Of a stretch of DNA of 35,173 nucleotides, positions 26,486-35,162 are shown piece by piece (positions within the stretch are counted from its first letter, which is position 1; every line of letters starts with the position of its first letter). Made by a program: the position numbers and the translations under genes. This stretch comes from a virus. A model generated the notes under the pieces. The model saw only the letters and a list, made by a program, of their open reading frames with translations, did no database searches and had not been told where the DNA came from. Location of the stretch: positions 1 to 35,173 of IMG/VR virus record IMGVR_UViG_3300023174_000392; one strand, written 5' to 3'.

Positions 26486-27491
26486 TCATTAGTTTATTTC
26501 TAAGAGACTCTTGCAGGTCAAGATCTTCTTTTACACGATTAATAAAACCTTCACGACCTTGTACTTTTGTTCCATCTTCAAGTTTATACCATGCACCTGT
26601 ACGTTCTACAAGGCCTGCAAGTTCTGCGGTATCAACAAGATCACCAATGCCATCAATGCCAACTTCATCACCACGGAAATAGAAATCATATTCTCCTGAT
26701 TGGAATCCAGCAGATGTCTTAGAGAACTGCAATTCCCATTTTACTTTGCGACCAATCTTTTCTTCAATAAGTTTATCTCCTACTTGAATCTTTCCTTTAA
26801 TCGCTTGGTTATCGGACTCAGAGGAAAATAGCTTAATAACTGTAGAGGAATAAAACTTAGTAGCCTGACCACCAGAAGGCTGCTGGCTAGTATACATAGC
26901 ACTAATGTTATTGCGAGACTGAGAAATAAGAACAAGCAAAGTAGGCTTGACTTTATTATTAGCATAGTTAAGCATTTTCCAAGCGTTGCTAAAGTCTCTT
27001 GATTCCGCACCAATTTGCTTTGTGTTTTCAAGTTGCTTAAGTTCATCTGTATCCTTTTCAAAATATATAGCAGGAAGTAAAGATGTAATGCTGTCTACAA
27101 CAATAATGTCAACCCCTGCGTTCATTAGACTTGTGCCTACATCTACCATTTCATTAATAGTTCTTGCCTGTGAGTAAATAAGTTTTGTTGAGTCTACCCC
27201 AAGCTTTTCGGCCCACGCTGAATCGTATGACATTTCTGCATCAATCCACGCACAAACCTTCCCTTCCTTTTGTGCCTGACCTATCATCTGAAGGCATAGG
27301 GAGGACTTTGCAGACGACTTTGATCCCCAGATAAGAACTTGTCTGCCATATGGGAGACCACCCTTCAAAGCACGGTTTAAACCGAAGCTAGGCGTTGCAG
27401 CATAGTCAACTTTTTGTCCAGTAGCATCTCCTAATCTTTTACGAATGCGTGGATCTAACTGTGCTAATACTTCTTCCATTGTTACTGACAT
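26478..27491 (-). CDS. recA: RecA-like recombinase with atypical P-loop
   Basis: 337 residues. Core features: VDYAATPSFGLNRALKGGLPYGRQVLIWG, Walker A G56SKSSAKS63, VDIIVVDSITSLLP (Walker B), LLVLISQSRNNI with the Q/N switch of loop L1, and QQPSGGQATKFYSSTVIKL matching loop L2. Cellular RecA has GPESSGKT; here the Gly before the catalytic Lys is Ala, as divergent as phage UvsX loops. It would drive strand exchange in replication and repair. Its ends overlap both neighbours (TAATG at 27491). Confidence 0.9.
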   Translation of the reverse strand: MSVTMEEVLAQLDPRIRKRLGDATGQKVDYAATPSFGLNRALKGGLPYGRQVLIWGSKSSAKSSLCLQMIGQAQKEGKVCAWIDAEMSYDSAWAEKLGVDSTKLIYSQARTINEMVDVGTSLMNAGVDIIVVDSITSLLPAIYFEKDTDELKQLENTKQIGAESRDFSNAWKMLNYANNKVKPTLLVLISQSRNNISAMYTSQQPSGGQATKFYSSTVIKLFSSESDNQAIKGKIQVGDKLIEEKIGRKVKWELQFSKTSAGFQSGEYDFYFRGDEVGIDGIGDLVDTAELAGLVERTGAWYKLEDGTKVQGREGFINRVKEDLDLQESLRNKLMNV

Positions 27492-27820
27492 TAAAATCGT
27501 ACCCCGTGTTTTTCTGGTCTAGTTTTATTGAAGTCTACTTTTTCTCTTAATGCTTGATCAAGTGATAATTTAGTATACCCTGCTTCTACTGCTCCTGCAT
27601 AAAGATCTAGTGTACGAATAATAATATCTGCAAACTCTTTTGTTATTTCTTCTTCGCCTTTATCCTTTCTAATTGCTTCCATTACCTCTGTTACTTCTGA
27701 AACAATCATCATGCACTGCTTGGCAATAAAAATATCATCAACATCTTCAGGCCAAAAGCCTTTTTCTGTTGCAATTTCATGCAAATTAATTGCTAGATTA
27801 TCAAATACATTATCATACAT
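27491..27820 (-). CDS. MazG-like nucleotide pyrophosphohydrolase
   Basis: 109 residues. MIVSEVTEVMEAIRKDKGEEEITKEFADIIIRTLDL shows the MazG/dUTPase-like metal site E-x2-E ... E-x2-D. The family hydrolyses (d)NTPs to monophosphates; phage copies may tune the nucleotide pool or lower ppGpp. It overlaps DnaE by 8 bases and RecA by one, in the replication operon. Confidence 0.85.
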   Translation of the reverse strand: MYDNVFDNLAINLHEIATEKGFWPEDVDDIFIAKQCMMIVSEVTEVMEAIRKDKGEEEITKEFADIIIRTLDLYAGAVEAGYTKLSLDQALREKVDFNKTRPEKHGVRF

Positions 27821-30800
27821 TTACTACATCCTCCAATATAACGGTTCCATCTTTAGTTTTACCTAAAGAAACTTTATATACATTTCCTTCTTCAATAGTC
27901 ATATAAGCTTTAGAAAATGTTGTTGGAAATACAAGAACTGAGTGAAGTTCTCTGCCAGCATCTGCCACAACAAGGTTTGCCATCTTTTTTCCAGCCTTAG
28001 TCATTCTTGGCTTGAAGGATACAACAAACTGCTCTCCTTCTTTGTAAGGCAACATCTTATAATTTAAAAACTTTACAAGTGCATCCTTTGATTCTTTGAG
28101 TTGGTCTGCTGGAATTGCATTAACTATTCTGTTATCGCTAACAAGAATCAAATAGGTTTTACCAGTTTCAATAGTTGTATTTTCATCATCAAAGATACCA
28201 ACGCTACCAGTCTTATCAAGGAATTCAACTCTTGACCAACCTTTACCACGTTTGATTGACTTGATCATACCAAGCATTACAAATGATCCAGTCTCTTCAT
28301 AATCTTCTGCTTCTTGAATGTAAGCATAATAATGATTTGGTACCGACATATTGAACTCAGGTAGATTTAAATATTCGTATAGGTTTTCTTTAATCTCTTG
28401 ATCATTGCGGGGGCTATCTTCAAATGTTGCTGCACCAATGATTCGTAGTGCTTGAAGAGCACGAGAGTTAACTCCGTTTCCTTTAGTAAAAGTAAACTCC
28501 TCAAGTTCAGCATATGACTTGAAAGGTCTAGCAGCCATGTATCTTTCAGCAATCTTGTCGGAAATAAACTTAATGCCCGATAGACCAAATCGTATGCCCT
28601 TGCCTTCAATCTTAAAATCAATATCTGATTCGTTGATATGAGGTAGTTTAATGCTAATTCCCATTCTTTTTGCTTCAATAAGGTACTCAGTACGTGCATC
28701 TTTATCCTTTTCATTCTTTAATAGTGAATACATAAACTCTAATGGATAATGGTATTTAAGCCATGCCGTCCAATATGAGAGTGTTGAGTATGCTACTGCA
28801 TGGGACTTATTAAATGAGTACCCTGCGTGAGCCTCAAAGTCATGCCATAAATCTAACGCTTGGTTTGGCGAAACATAAGCAGACGCACCAGATATAAACT
28901 TATCTTTGAAAACGTCAAACTCTTTAGCATCTTTTTTCTTTCCAATGATCTTTCTAACTTTATCTGCTTCCGACATGGACATACCGCCAAGCTGTACGCA
29001 TGCTTGCATAACTTGTTCTTGGTAAAGAATACAGCCATAGGTTTCCTCCGTAAATGATTTTAGAATTTGATGCTTATAGTCTGGATTTTGACGACCATGC
29101 TTAATAGCAATATAGTCTTTTCCAATAGTATTCATGGCACCTGGGCGAACCAAAGCATTTGATGCAGATAACTCTTCAAGGTTTTTTACACGCATTTTAA
29201 TTAAAAGATTTGTATATGGTGCTGCTTCACACTGGAACACACCCTTTGTATATCCATCAGAAAGCATACTGTATACATTGGAATCATCCATATCAATCTT
29301 TAATAGATCAATCTTTGTTCCTTCACGCTCTTTAATAATATCAATACAGTCTTTTAGTACCGTCAAAGTTTTTAGACCAAGAGCATCAATCTTAATTAGG
29401 CCGATATTTTCAGCCTCTCCCATATCTACAGCAACAACAGGGATGCGGTCATCACTGCCAGTAACAGAACGTGTCTCCATTGGAGCGTACCTGAATATAG
29501 GGTCTTTACTAGTAACAACACCTGCAGCATGAATACCAGTACCTTTAATTCTTCCACGTAATTGTTCACCATACACCTCTACTTCTGGATATTTTTCTCT
29601 AAACCATTGTGCGCTCTTTGATGTGCAATATTCATCCCAAGTATCAATTTGTTTATTTACTTTATTTGCATCAGCCAATGGGATATTTAAAACACGAGAA
29701 ACATCTTTAACAATATTTTTATCTTTAAACTGCATGAATGTGGCAATAGATGCAACATGTCGGTACTGTCTAACTAAATAATCTTTAACTTCATCACGGC
29801 GGTTATCCTGAATATCTGAGTCAATATCTGGAAAGTCATTACGCTCTGGATTAATAAAACGGAAGAATAATAAACCATGTTTAATTGGATCAATATCTGT
29901 AATGCCCAAAGCATAACAAAGTAAAGAACCAGCAGCAGATCCACGTCCAGGGCCAACCATGATTCCTTCCTTCTTAGCCCAGTTAAGCATATTGCGTACA
30001 ACTAGGAAGTAAGGACCAAAATTCTTTTCACCAATAATCTTTAGTTCTTCATCAAGGCGATCAAGATACTCTTTATTATTTTGTAAGCCACGCTCAGACA
30101 AACCTTCAATAGCAAGGTTTTTTAATTCTTGCATTGGATTTTTATATTGAACAGGAAGTAGATCAAGTCCAGACTTAATGTCGTAGTCTTCAACCTTATC
30201 TGAAATCTCTAAAGAACTGGTAAACATTTCTTCATCAGTATGGCCTTGCTCTGCCATAGCAGCCTTCATCTCTTCGTATGAAAGTAAGTGAATATCAAAA
30301 GTACGGAAAGACATTTGACGATCTGCACCATAAAGATAATCTAGGCGCTCCATCATATTATCTATCTTCTTTGACTTATCAAAGGTTGATTCTTTTAATA
30401 CTTTGCCGTGGGTATTTAGCAGGAGCATCATCTCCTGAATTTCTTTTTGACTTGTATCTGCATGGTGGCAGTCTGGAGTTACAACCACTTTAACATTAAA
30501 CGCCTTAGCAAGTGCTACAAGTTCATCATTAATATTTTTTGGGTTGTGTGGCATTAACTCAATATAAAAATCATCCTTAAAACGATTCTTAAACCACTGA
30601 ACCTTTTCTTTTGCAAAAGCATACTCTTCATTTTCAATAGCTTTTGCAATAAGTCCACCTTGACATGCAGACAATATAATTAGTCCATCTCCGTATTGAT
30701 CTAATACTTCAAAGTCAATGCGTGGCTTTCTATAAAAACCATCAGTCCATGCAATCTCATTTAATTTATTAAGGTTTTCTAAACCTTGTTGGTTCTTAGC

Positions 30801-31088
30801 AAGAAGGACTATGTGGAAGTAGTTGACATCAAGTGGACCTACCCTTTCGGACTTATCCCTTTTATCGTGTCTATCTAATGCCAAATAGCCTTCTATGCCA
30901 AGAATTGGTTTGATGCCCTTTGCTTTTGCAATTCGGTACAGTTCCCGATGCCCAGATAAGGTTCCGTGATCTGTGATAGCCAATGCTGGCATACCAAGTT
31001 CAACTGCTCGGTCAATATATTCTTCTGGAGTAGCAACACCATCCATTAATGAATAGTGCGTGTGGACATGCAAACCTACGTAATTCAC
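27813..31088 (-). CDS. dnaE: DNA polymerase III alpha subunit (DnaE-type)
   Basis: GTG start at 31088; 1091 residues. An N-terminal PHP domain (1 to about 210) keeps its metal ligands: HVHTHYSLMDG (H7, H9), TDHGTLSG (D39, H40), and TPDCHHAD near 205. The polymerase core has GPGRGSAAGSLLCYAL and the catalytic FPDIDSDIQD (near 420), then GCILYQEQVMQ and HAGYSFNKSHAVAYS. A helix-hairpin-helix and OB-type C-terminus follow. No separate exonuclease gene is seen, so the PHP domain may proofread as in actinobacterial DnaE1 (inference). It lies between SSB-like and MazG-like genes. Confidence 0.95.
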   Translation of the reverse strand: MNYVGLHVHTHYSLMDGVATPEEYIDRAVELGMPALAITDHGTLSGHRELYRIAKAKGIKPILGIEGYLALDRHDKRDKSERVGPLDVNYFHIVLLAKNQQGLENLNKLNEIAWTDGFYRKPRIDFEVLDQYGDGLIILSACQGGLIAKAIENEEYAFAKEKVQWFKNRFKDDFYIELMPHNPKNINDELVALAKAFNVKVVVTPDCHHADTSQKEIQEMMLLLNTHGKVLKESTFDKSKKIDNMMERLDYLYGADRQMSFRTFDIHLLSYEEMKAAMAEQGHTDEEMFTSSLEISDKVEDYDIKSGLDLLPVQYKNPMQELKNLAIEGLSERGLQNNKEYLDRLDEELKIIGEKNFGPYFLVVRNMLNWAKKEGIMVGPGRGSAAGSLLCYALGITDIDPIKHGLLFFRFINPERNDFPDIDSDIQDNRRDEVKDYLVRQYRHVASIATFMQFKDKNIVKDVSRVLNIPLADANKVNKQIDTWDEYCTSKSAQWFREKYPEVEVYGEQLRGRIKGTGIHAAGVVTSKDPIFRYAPMETRSVTGSDDRIPVVAVDMGEAENIGLIKIDALGLKTLTVLKDCIDIIKEREGTKIDLLKIDMDDSNVYSMLSDGYTKGVFQCEAAPYTNLLIKMRVKNLEELSASNALVRPGAMNTIGKDYIAIKHGRQNPDYKHQILKSFTEETYGCILYQEQVMQACVQLGGMSMSEADKVRKIIGKKKDAKEFDVFKDKFISGASAYVSPNQALDLWHDFEAHAGYSFNKSHAVAYSTLSYWTAWLKYHYPLEFMYSLLKNEKDKDARTEYLIEAKRMGISIKLPHINESDIDFKIEGKGIRFGLSGIKFISDKIAERYMAARPFKSYAELEEFTFTKGNGVNSRALQALRIIGAATFEDSPRNDQEIKENLYEYLNLPEFNMSVPNHYYAYIQEAEDYEETGSFVMLGMIKSIKRGKGWSRVEFLDKTGSVGIFDDENTTIETGKTYLILVSDNRIVNAIPADQLKESKDALVKFLNYKMLPYKEGEQFVVSFKPRMTKAGKKMANLVVADAGRELHSVLVFPTTFSKAYMTIEEGNVYKVSLGKTKDGTVILEDVVNV

Positions 31089-31096
31089 CTAGTGTA

Positions 31097-31750
31097 TTAC
31101 CAGTCCATGTTTGTGGCTGCAGTACCTGGTGTATCAAAGCCTAGATAAAAGGCTTCTTGTTCAGCATAAGGAATTTTATTGAGTGCCTTTTCCAATGGAA
31201 ATGGTTCAATAGTTGACCAATCAAATGGTTCCTTATCTGGACCACCTGGAATAAGTGTATAAGATGTTTCGGTGCCCTGACCGTTACGCTTCACTTTCCA
31301 AGTAAGATTTGAAATACTGCCTGTCTCCAGTGCGTATTCACGAATAGTGTTAAATGCAGATTGCTTGCTAACACCCATTGACCAAATAGCCACATATGGT
31401 GCTTCAATGCCATCATCTACAAGTACGTTGCAATAAAAACGAAGACGTGCTCTCCAGCCTGCCTTTGGATCCTTGCGATGCATTTCTTCAGCCCAGTCAC
31501 GACCTTCTGTGTCCATAGTATCTACAGCCTTACGCTTGTAGTCTTTTGGATTGGTATGCTCTGAAACTACAAGTGCAAGACCACGATCTGCATTATAGTT
31601 TGCTGAGTCTTCATCAAGTTCTTCAATAAAGCGAATCTTTACTGATTGTCCATCAGCTAACTTGAGCCAACGAACCTTTGTTCCTGTGCCTTCATACTTG
31701 GGCTTATCTACCAATGCGTTGATATTTTTTAGTCCCTTTACAATAGCCAT
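31097..31750 (-). CDS. Single-stranded DNA-binding protein-like
   Basis: 217 residues: KVRWLKLADGQSVKIRFIEELDEDS (OB-like first strands), ARLRFYCNVLVDD, VAIWSMGVSKQSAFNTIREYA, and an acidic-aromatic C-terminal end (AATNMDW), as in phage ssDNA-binding proteins of the gp32/gp2.5 style. Position between primase and polymerase supports the role. AGGAGA precedes the ATG. The protein is not of the cellular SSB family. Confidence 0.75.
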   Translation of the reverse strand: MAIVKGLKNINALVDKPKYEGTGTKVRWLKLADGQSVKIRFIEELDEDSANYNADRGLALVVSEHTNPKDYKRKAVDTMDTEGRDWAEEMHRKDPKAGWRARLRFYCNVLVDDGIEAPYVAIWSMGVSKQSAFNTIREYALETGSISNLTWKVKRNGQGTETSYTLIPGGPDKEPFDWSTIEPFPLEKALNKIPYAEQEAFYLGFDTPGTAATNMDW

Positions 31751-31781
31751 ATTATCTTCTCCTATATATTTTGTTTATGTT

Positions 31782-32708
31782 TTATTTTAGCATAGCAATG
31801 ATTGAATTGTCAAACTGGAACTCCAATTTTTTAATTTCATCATCACTCATATCGCCTATGTCTTTATATTTTTTGTCTAACTGTATTACTGTGACAAGGT
31901 GACCTAATTTTTCAATTAGTTTATCTTTCATGATAGAGCCAGCCTCATCATTATCTGCAACAAGTACAATATTATTGAAGTACTTTGCTAACAATTTAAT
32001 CTGCGATGCAGATACGTTAGCCCCCAGTGTTGCAACTGCTGGGAAACCTACTTGGTCAAGTCTTATAGCATCAAAAGATGATTCAACTACATAGACTGTT
32101 GTTGATGTTTTAACTCTGTGCAAGTTAAACAAAATTTTACTCTTAGGTAATCCTGGAGTATTTTTAAAATCTTTGCCTTCAACTGTTCGTGCAACAAATC
32201 CAATACACATACCATCTGGAGTAGCCATAGGTATAGTTACAGAATCTTGTTTTTCAGAATATCCTAGATTAAATTTTATCACAGAATCTTTTGTAATGCT
32301 GCGACCTTCAAAATATCGCATGGCTCTAGGTGATTCAAGTGCTTGATTGTTTAATCTCTTAATCAATAGTTCATCATACTGAACAAAATCAGCAGGCGCA
32401 TACAAAGCTTTATCAATTACTGAAGTAATGTTTGACTCTTGCTCTTTGCTTTTTATATAACGAACTGCTTCAAAATATGTTCTATTTGACATGAACATAA
32501 TTAACTCAGTTAAATTCTTTGTTACCTGACAGCCAAAACAAAAGAATAATCCAGACTCCTTTGATACTTCTCCTGCAGGAGTTCTATTGTTATTATGATA
32601 AGGACAGAATATAATAAAGTCAGAACCAAACTCTGCCTCAATATCAATGCCTGCTCCGTTAAGAACACGGCGGATTTGATCTTCTGTATATATCTCTTTA
32701 CTTGCCAT
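31782..32708 (-). CDS. dnaG: DnaG-type primase
   Basis: The start at 32708 (MASKEIYTEDQIRRVL) was preferred over a frame reaching 32750 because it gives an 11-base overlap with the helicase. 308 residues. Zinc-binding domain: C35PYH38 ... C57FGC60 (CHC2 type). TOPRIM domain: VYVVESSFDAIRL with the catalytic Glu, LGANVSA, and VLVADNDEAG (DxD). It is shorter than bacterial DnaG and lacks the C-terminal helicase-binding domain. It makes RNA primers with the adjacent DnaB-like helicase. Confidence 0.92.
   Translation of the reverse strand: MASKEIYTEDQIRRVLNGAGIDIEAEFGSDFIIFCPYHNNNRTPAGEVSKESGLFFCFGCQVTKNLTELIMFMSNRTYFEAVRYIKSKEQESNITSVIDKALYAPADFVQYDELLIKRLNNQALESPRAMRYFEGRSITKDSVIKFNLGYSEKQDSVTIPMATPDGMCIGFVARTVEGKDFKNTPGLPKSKILFNLHRVKTSTTVYVVESSFDAIRLDQVGFPAVATLGANVSASQIKLLAKYFNNIVLVADNDEAGSIMKDKLIEKLGHLVTVIQLDKKYKDIGDMSDDEIKKLEFQFDNSIIAMLK
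31784..31792 (-). promoter_or_regulatory. Possible internal promoter for SSB and polymerase genes
   Basis: TGC-TAAAAT on the minus strand, in the last codons of the primase gene. A leader of about 25 bases with AGGAGA precedes the ATG at 31750. No -35 box was identified. Confidence 0.45.
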
Positions 32709-33921
32709 CTTCAAAATCCTTATAGCGGTAATAACCTTTATCAAAGTCACACTGAACTAAGAAGTCTCCCATAAAACCATTACGATTCTTTCTAAAAGCA
32801 CATTCAATAATATCACTATTAGTTCCACGACCCATTGCCAAAACCCAGTCTGCATCATAAGCAATCTGTCTAGACCATGCTGTTTGTGCAAGAGTTGGCA
32901 CTGTGGATAAATCTTTTACATCATCTGGAGTTGCAGATGAAATGGCTATGATAGGTACTTCTTCACCAATAGCCATGAGTTTAAGTTCTCGTGAAAGGTT
33001 TTTCATCTTTACCGTTTCATTATCAGCCTTTTGATTTGGATTCATTAACTGAAGATAGTCTACTACAACAAAGTCTGGCTTGTACTGATCTAGTTTTCCA
33101 CGAATAACTGAAGGAGTTACTTCTCCACCTGAATCGTTAGAGATAATATGAAAAGGTGGGCGACCATCAATTCTATCGGTATGCCACTTCTTCATCATAT
33201 CAAGTTCAACTTCACCATTTGAAAGCTTACGGTGTGACCAAAGACCTTCACCCATAATAGTAAACACACGGTTACGAACTTCTGTCTCACTCATTTCAAG
33301 AGAGATGATAAGGGGTGTTTTACCTTGTTTCCAGGCCTGTACAGCAAAGTACAGAGCCATCCATGACTTTCCTATACCTGGGTATGCTAGAAAGACTCCT
33401 AACTGCCCTGGCATAATTCCAGAAGGTAGATAGTTATCAAACCCTGGCAAACCTGTTTTAATTCCTCTATGACCTAATGCTTGTTGCTCTTTAACTTGTT
33501 CAAAATATGAAATTGCAGAATCAATATCTGTTGCATCAATATCTCTAATAGCAGATGTGTTCTTTTTTAGTTGTGATGTTTTTGTAATAAGTTCTTCAAG
33601 TGCCATTGATCCCTGGCCATTTTGAACTTCACCTGCTGCAGATCTTAAAATATCTTTAAGGCTATCATTTAAGTATTCTGATTGTAATTCTTCAAGATGA
33701 TGTTTTGTTGCGCCAACTCCTGCTATAGGCTGAAAGTCTCTAAACTTTTCTACTACTAAAGATGTTGGTGGAACTGTTCCATTGTTTTCAGCATAAAGTC
33801 TAATAAAGTTCCAAACATCATTATGTGTTCTTAATAGTGTTTCTACATTTGCTTGCAATAGAACATGGAGTTGTTTATCTTCTAAGACTGCGGAGATTAC
33901 TTTTGCTTCTGTATTATTCAC
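32698..33921 (-). CDS. dnaB: Replicative DNA helicase (DnaB-type)
   Basis: GTG start at 33921, with no nearby ATG. 407 residues. The N-terminal helical domain (1 to about 140) is followed by the RecA-fold motor: GVFLAYPGIGKSWMALYF (Walker A, near 181-188), PLIISLEMSETEVRNR, FVVVDYLQLMNP (Walker B), NLSRELKLMAIGEEVPIIAIS (H3-type), and RKNRNGFMGDF (arginine finger region). It would unwind the phage genome as a hexamer, paired with the primase downstream (11-base overlap). Confidence 0.94.
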   Translation of the reverse strand: MNNTEAKVISAVLEDKQLHVLLQANVETLLRTHNDVWNFIRLYAENNGTVPPTSLVVEKFRDFQPIAGVGATKHHLEELQSEYLNDSLKDILRSAAGEVQNGQGSMALEELITKTSQLKKNTSAIRDIDATDIDSAISYFEQVKEQQALGHRGIKTGLPGFDNYLPSGIMPGQLGVFLAYPGIGKSWMALYFAVQAWKQGKTPLIISLEMSETEVRNRVFTIMGEGLWSHRKLSNGEVELDMMKKWHTDRIDGRPPFHIISNDSGGEVTPSVIRGKLDQYKPDFVVVDYLQLMNPNQKADNETVKMKNLSRELKLMAIGEEVPIIAISSATPDDVKDLSTVPTLAQTAWSRQIAYDADWVLAMGRGTNSDIIECAFRKNRNGFMGDFLVQCDFDKGYYRYKDFEDGK

Positions 33922-34222
33922 TTAGCCACTCCTTTGCCTTTTTTCTTAATTCTGCTCTTTGTTTAATATCTTCTTGTACTTCTAGTTTACCATTAAGAAT
34001 TTTCTCTGCATTGTAAGCAAAATAATTCCATGAAGGTTCTTGTGCAACACTAAAGTAATATTCTAATAAATCATAACATTGTGAAATACCATAAGACTCT
34101 ACAAGAGCATCTGCTGCCCACTGTTCAACGTTTAAATTAATATTAGACTTACGCTCATACCGTTGCGTATAAAATTTATTGTAGCGACTGAGCAAAGCCA
34201 TTCTGTCTTTGCGGTCAGCCAT
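33914..34222 (-). CDS. Possible helicase-loader-like protein
   Basis: 102 residues. Basic N-terminus (KDRMALLSRYNKFYTQRYERKSNI), then a helical C-terminal portion: EQWAADALVESYGISQCYDLLEYYFSVAQEPSWNYFAYNAEKILNG. The latter matches, in form, the C-terminal part of phage replication proteins that load helicases ('..yg...v.e.idyyf....pswk.f..n...l'). It overlaps DnaB and sits immediately upstream of it. The assignment is by context and pattern. Confidence 0.6.
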   Translation of the reverse strand: MADRKDRMALLSRYNKFYTQRYERKSNINLNVEQWAADALVESYGISQCYDLLEYYFSVAQEPSWNYFAYNAEKILNGKLEVQEDIKQRAELRKKAKEWLSE

Positions 34223-34431
34223 TATCCTTCAGATGCCTCTTCTTGTGCTTCCTTGATCTTCTCTGTAAGCTTATCCTCAACAAACTTATAGACACGATCA
34301 AAAGCCTGCTCTGTAGTTTCACCATCACGCTTGCTATCAATAACGCCTAAATCAAGTCTTAGTGACTGGAAATTTCCCAGATTAAGTGTATATCCTAGCG
34401 TTACGTTTACTTTTGTTGAATCGTTTTCCAT
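34222..34431 (-). CDS. Conserved actinophage protein near dnaB, unknown function
   Basis: The start at 34431 (MENDSTKVNVTLGYTLNLGNFQS) has GGTGGG before it; an in-frame GTG at 34470 coincides with the -10 region and is unlikely. 69 residues. 'VtlGYTLNLGNFQSlRldlGv.D..RdGEt..qAfdRVYkfVE.kL' is a pattern I recognise as a small conserved protein upstream of actinophage helicase genes. Function is unknown. Confidence 0.78.
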   Translation of the reverse strand: MENDSTKVNVTLGYTLNLGNFQSLRLDLGVIDSKRDGETTEQAFDRVYKFVEDKLTEKIKEAQEEASEG

Positions 34432-34460
34432 TTGTCCCACCCATTTTCTTTGTTTTAATA

Positions 34461-34469
34461 ATTGTAGCA
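34461..34469 (-). promoter_or_regulatory. Extended -10 promoter for replication genes
   Basis: TGC-TACAAT on the minus strand, with a leader of about 25 bases carrying GGTGGG before the ATG at 34431. It may drive the helicase, primase and polymerase operon. Confidence 0.5.
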
Positions 34470-34482
34470 CACAATCAAAATA

Positions 34483-35025
34483 TTAGATACTTTCACTCCA
34501 TGTTGGAATAAATCTACCATCTTCTGTCTTCGTATATGTAAGTATACCGTCTCCCATACGCCTTGTCAATTCTTGTGTTGTAGGAGTCATATTATTAGTA
34601 ATTAACTTATCTTTTCTTGGTTGGCCAATATGAATGCTTGCAAGTATTGCACGTATTTCTCTTACCTGTGATTCAGAATAATATGCTCTAACTTGCCATC
34701 CTGTTTGACCACCAAACCTTGAACCTGTTGGTTTTGGTATTGTTCCTGACTTTATTAATCTTGGAAGATACTTACGATGTCTATTGACAAGTATTGCTGT
34801 TTCTGCTATAGTATATGCTCTTTCTCTGTTTCGCCTAAAATCAGTACGCAAACAAGTTTCAAGTCTATCTTTTGTAATATTATAAAAAGAAACCATGCCA
34901 GTAGATCTTGAGCTATGATGAATTCTAACTAGGTCACCATTTAAAAACCAAACTTTTTGGTTTCCTTTTATTACAGACTCGTTATTGTATTCTTCGCTTT
35001 GTATTTTTCGTTTAGCAGTAGCCAT
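34483..35025 (-). CDS. MerR/excisionase-like HTH DNA-binding protein
   Basis: The start at 35025 (MATAKRKIQSEEYN) is set by GGGAGGG. 180 residues. N-terminal region with a small beta-rich segment (KVWFLNGDLVRIHHSS). A winged helix-turn-helix follows at about 65-130: RAYTIAETAILVNRHRKYLPRLIKSGTIPKPTGSRFGGQTGWQVRAYYSESQVREIR, the MerR/excisionase layout (recognition helix then wing). Actinophages often have this protein upstream of replication genes. Probably a regulator of early transcription. Confidence 0.8.
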   Translation of the reverse strand: MATAKRKIQSEEYNNESVIKGNQKVWFLNGDLVRIHHSSRSTGMVSFYNITKDRLETCLRTDFRRNRERAYTIAETAILVNRHRKYLPRLIKSGTIPKPTGSRFGGQTGWQVRAYYSESQVREIRAILASIHIGQPRKDKLITNNMTPTTQELTRRMGDGILTYTKTEDGRFIPTWSESI

Positions 35026-35162
35026 CTGCCCTCCCGACTTTCCTGCGGTGGATGATAAAATTTTCTTTCTCCACATCGGACACAATAAGTTTCAATATGC
35101 ATCTGTGAAGTATATTGTCTATCAACAAAAATTCTACCTTTGCATCTATTGCAGGTTAACAT
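34971..35162 (-). CDS. Zinc-ribbon protein upstream of HTH regulator
   Basis: 63 residues: MLTCNRCKGRIFVDRQYTSQMHIETYCVRCGERKFY, with Cx2C (C4, C7) and Cx2C (27, 30), a classical zinc ribbon. AGGAAAT precedes the ATG. It overlaps the next gene by 55 bases in another frame, longer than usual, but similar paired genes occur in actinophages (family memory). The tail KYKAKNTITSL beyond the ribbon may be dispensable. Confidence 0.68.
   Translation of the reverse strand: MLTCNRCKGRIFVDRQYTSQMHIETYCVRCGERKFYHPPQESREGRWLLLNEKYKAKNTITSL

Noticed and set aside
29134-29532. 132-codon open frame on the plus strand inside dnaE
   Set aside because: It is antisense to the conserved polymerase core and has no ribosome site; it is an accidental frame.
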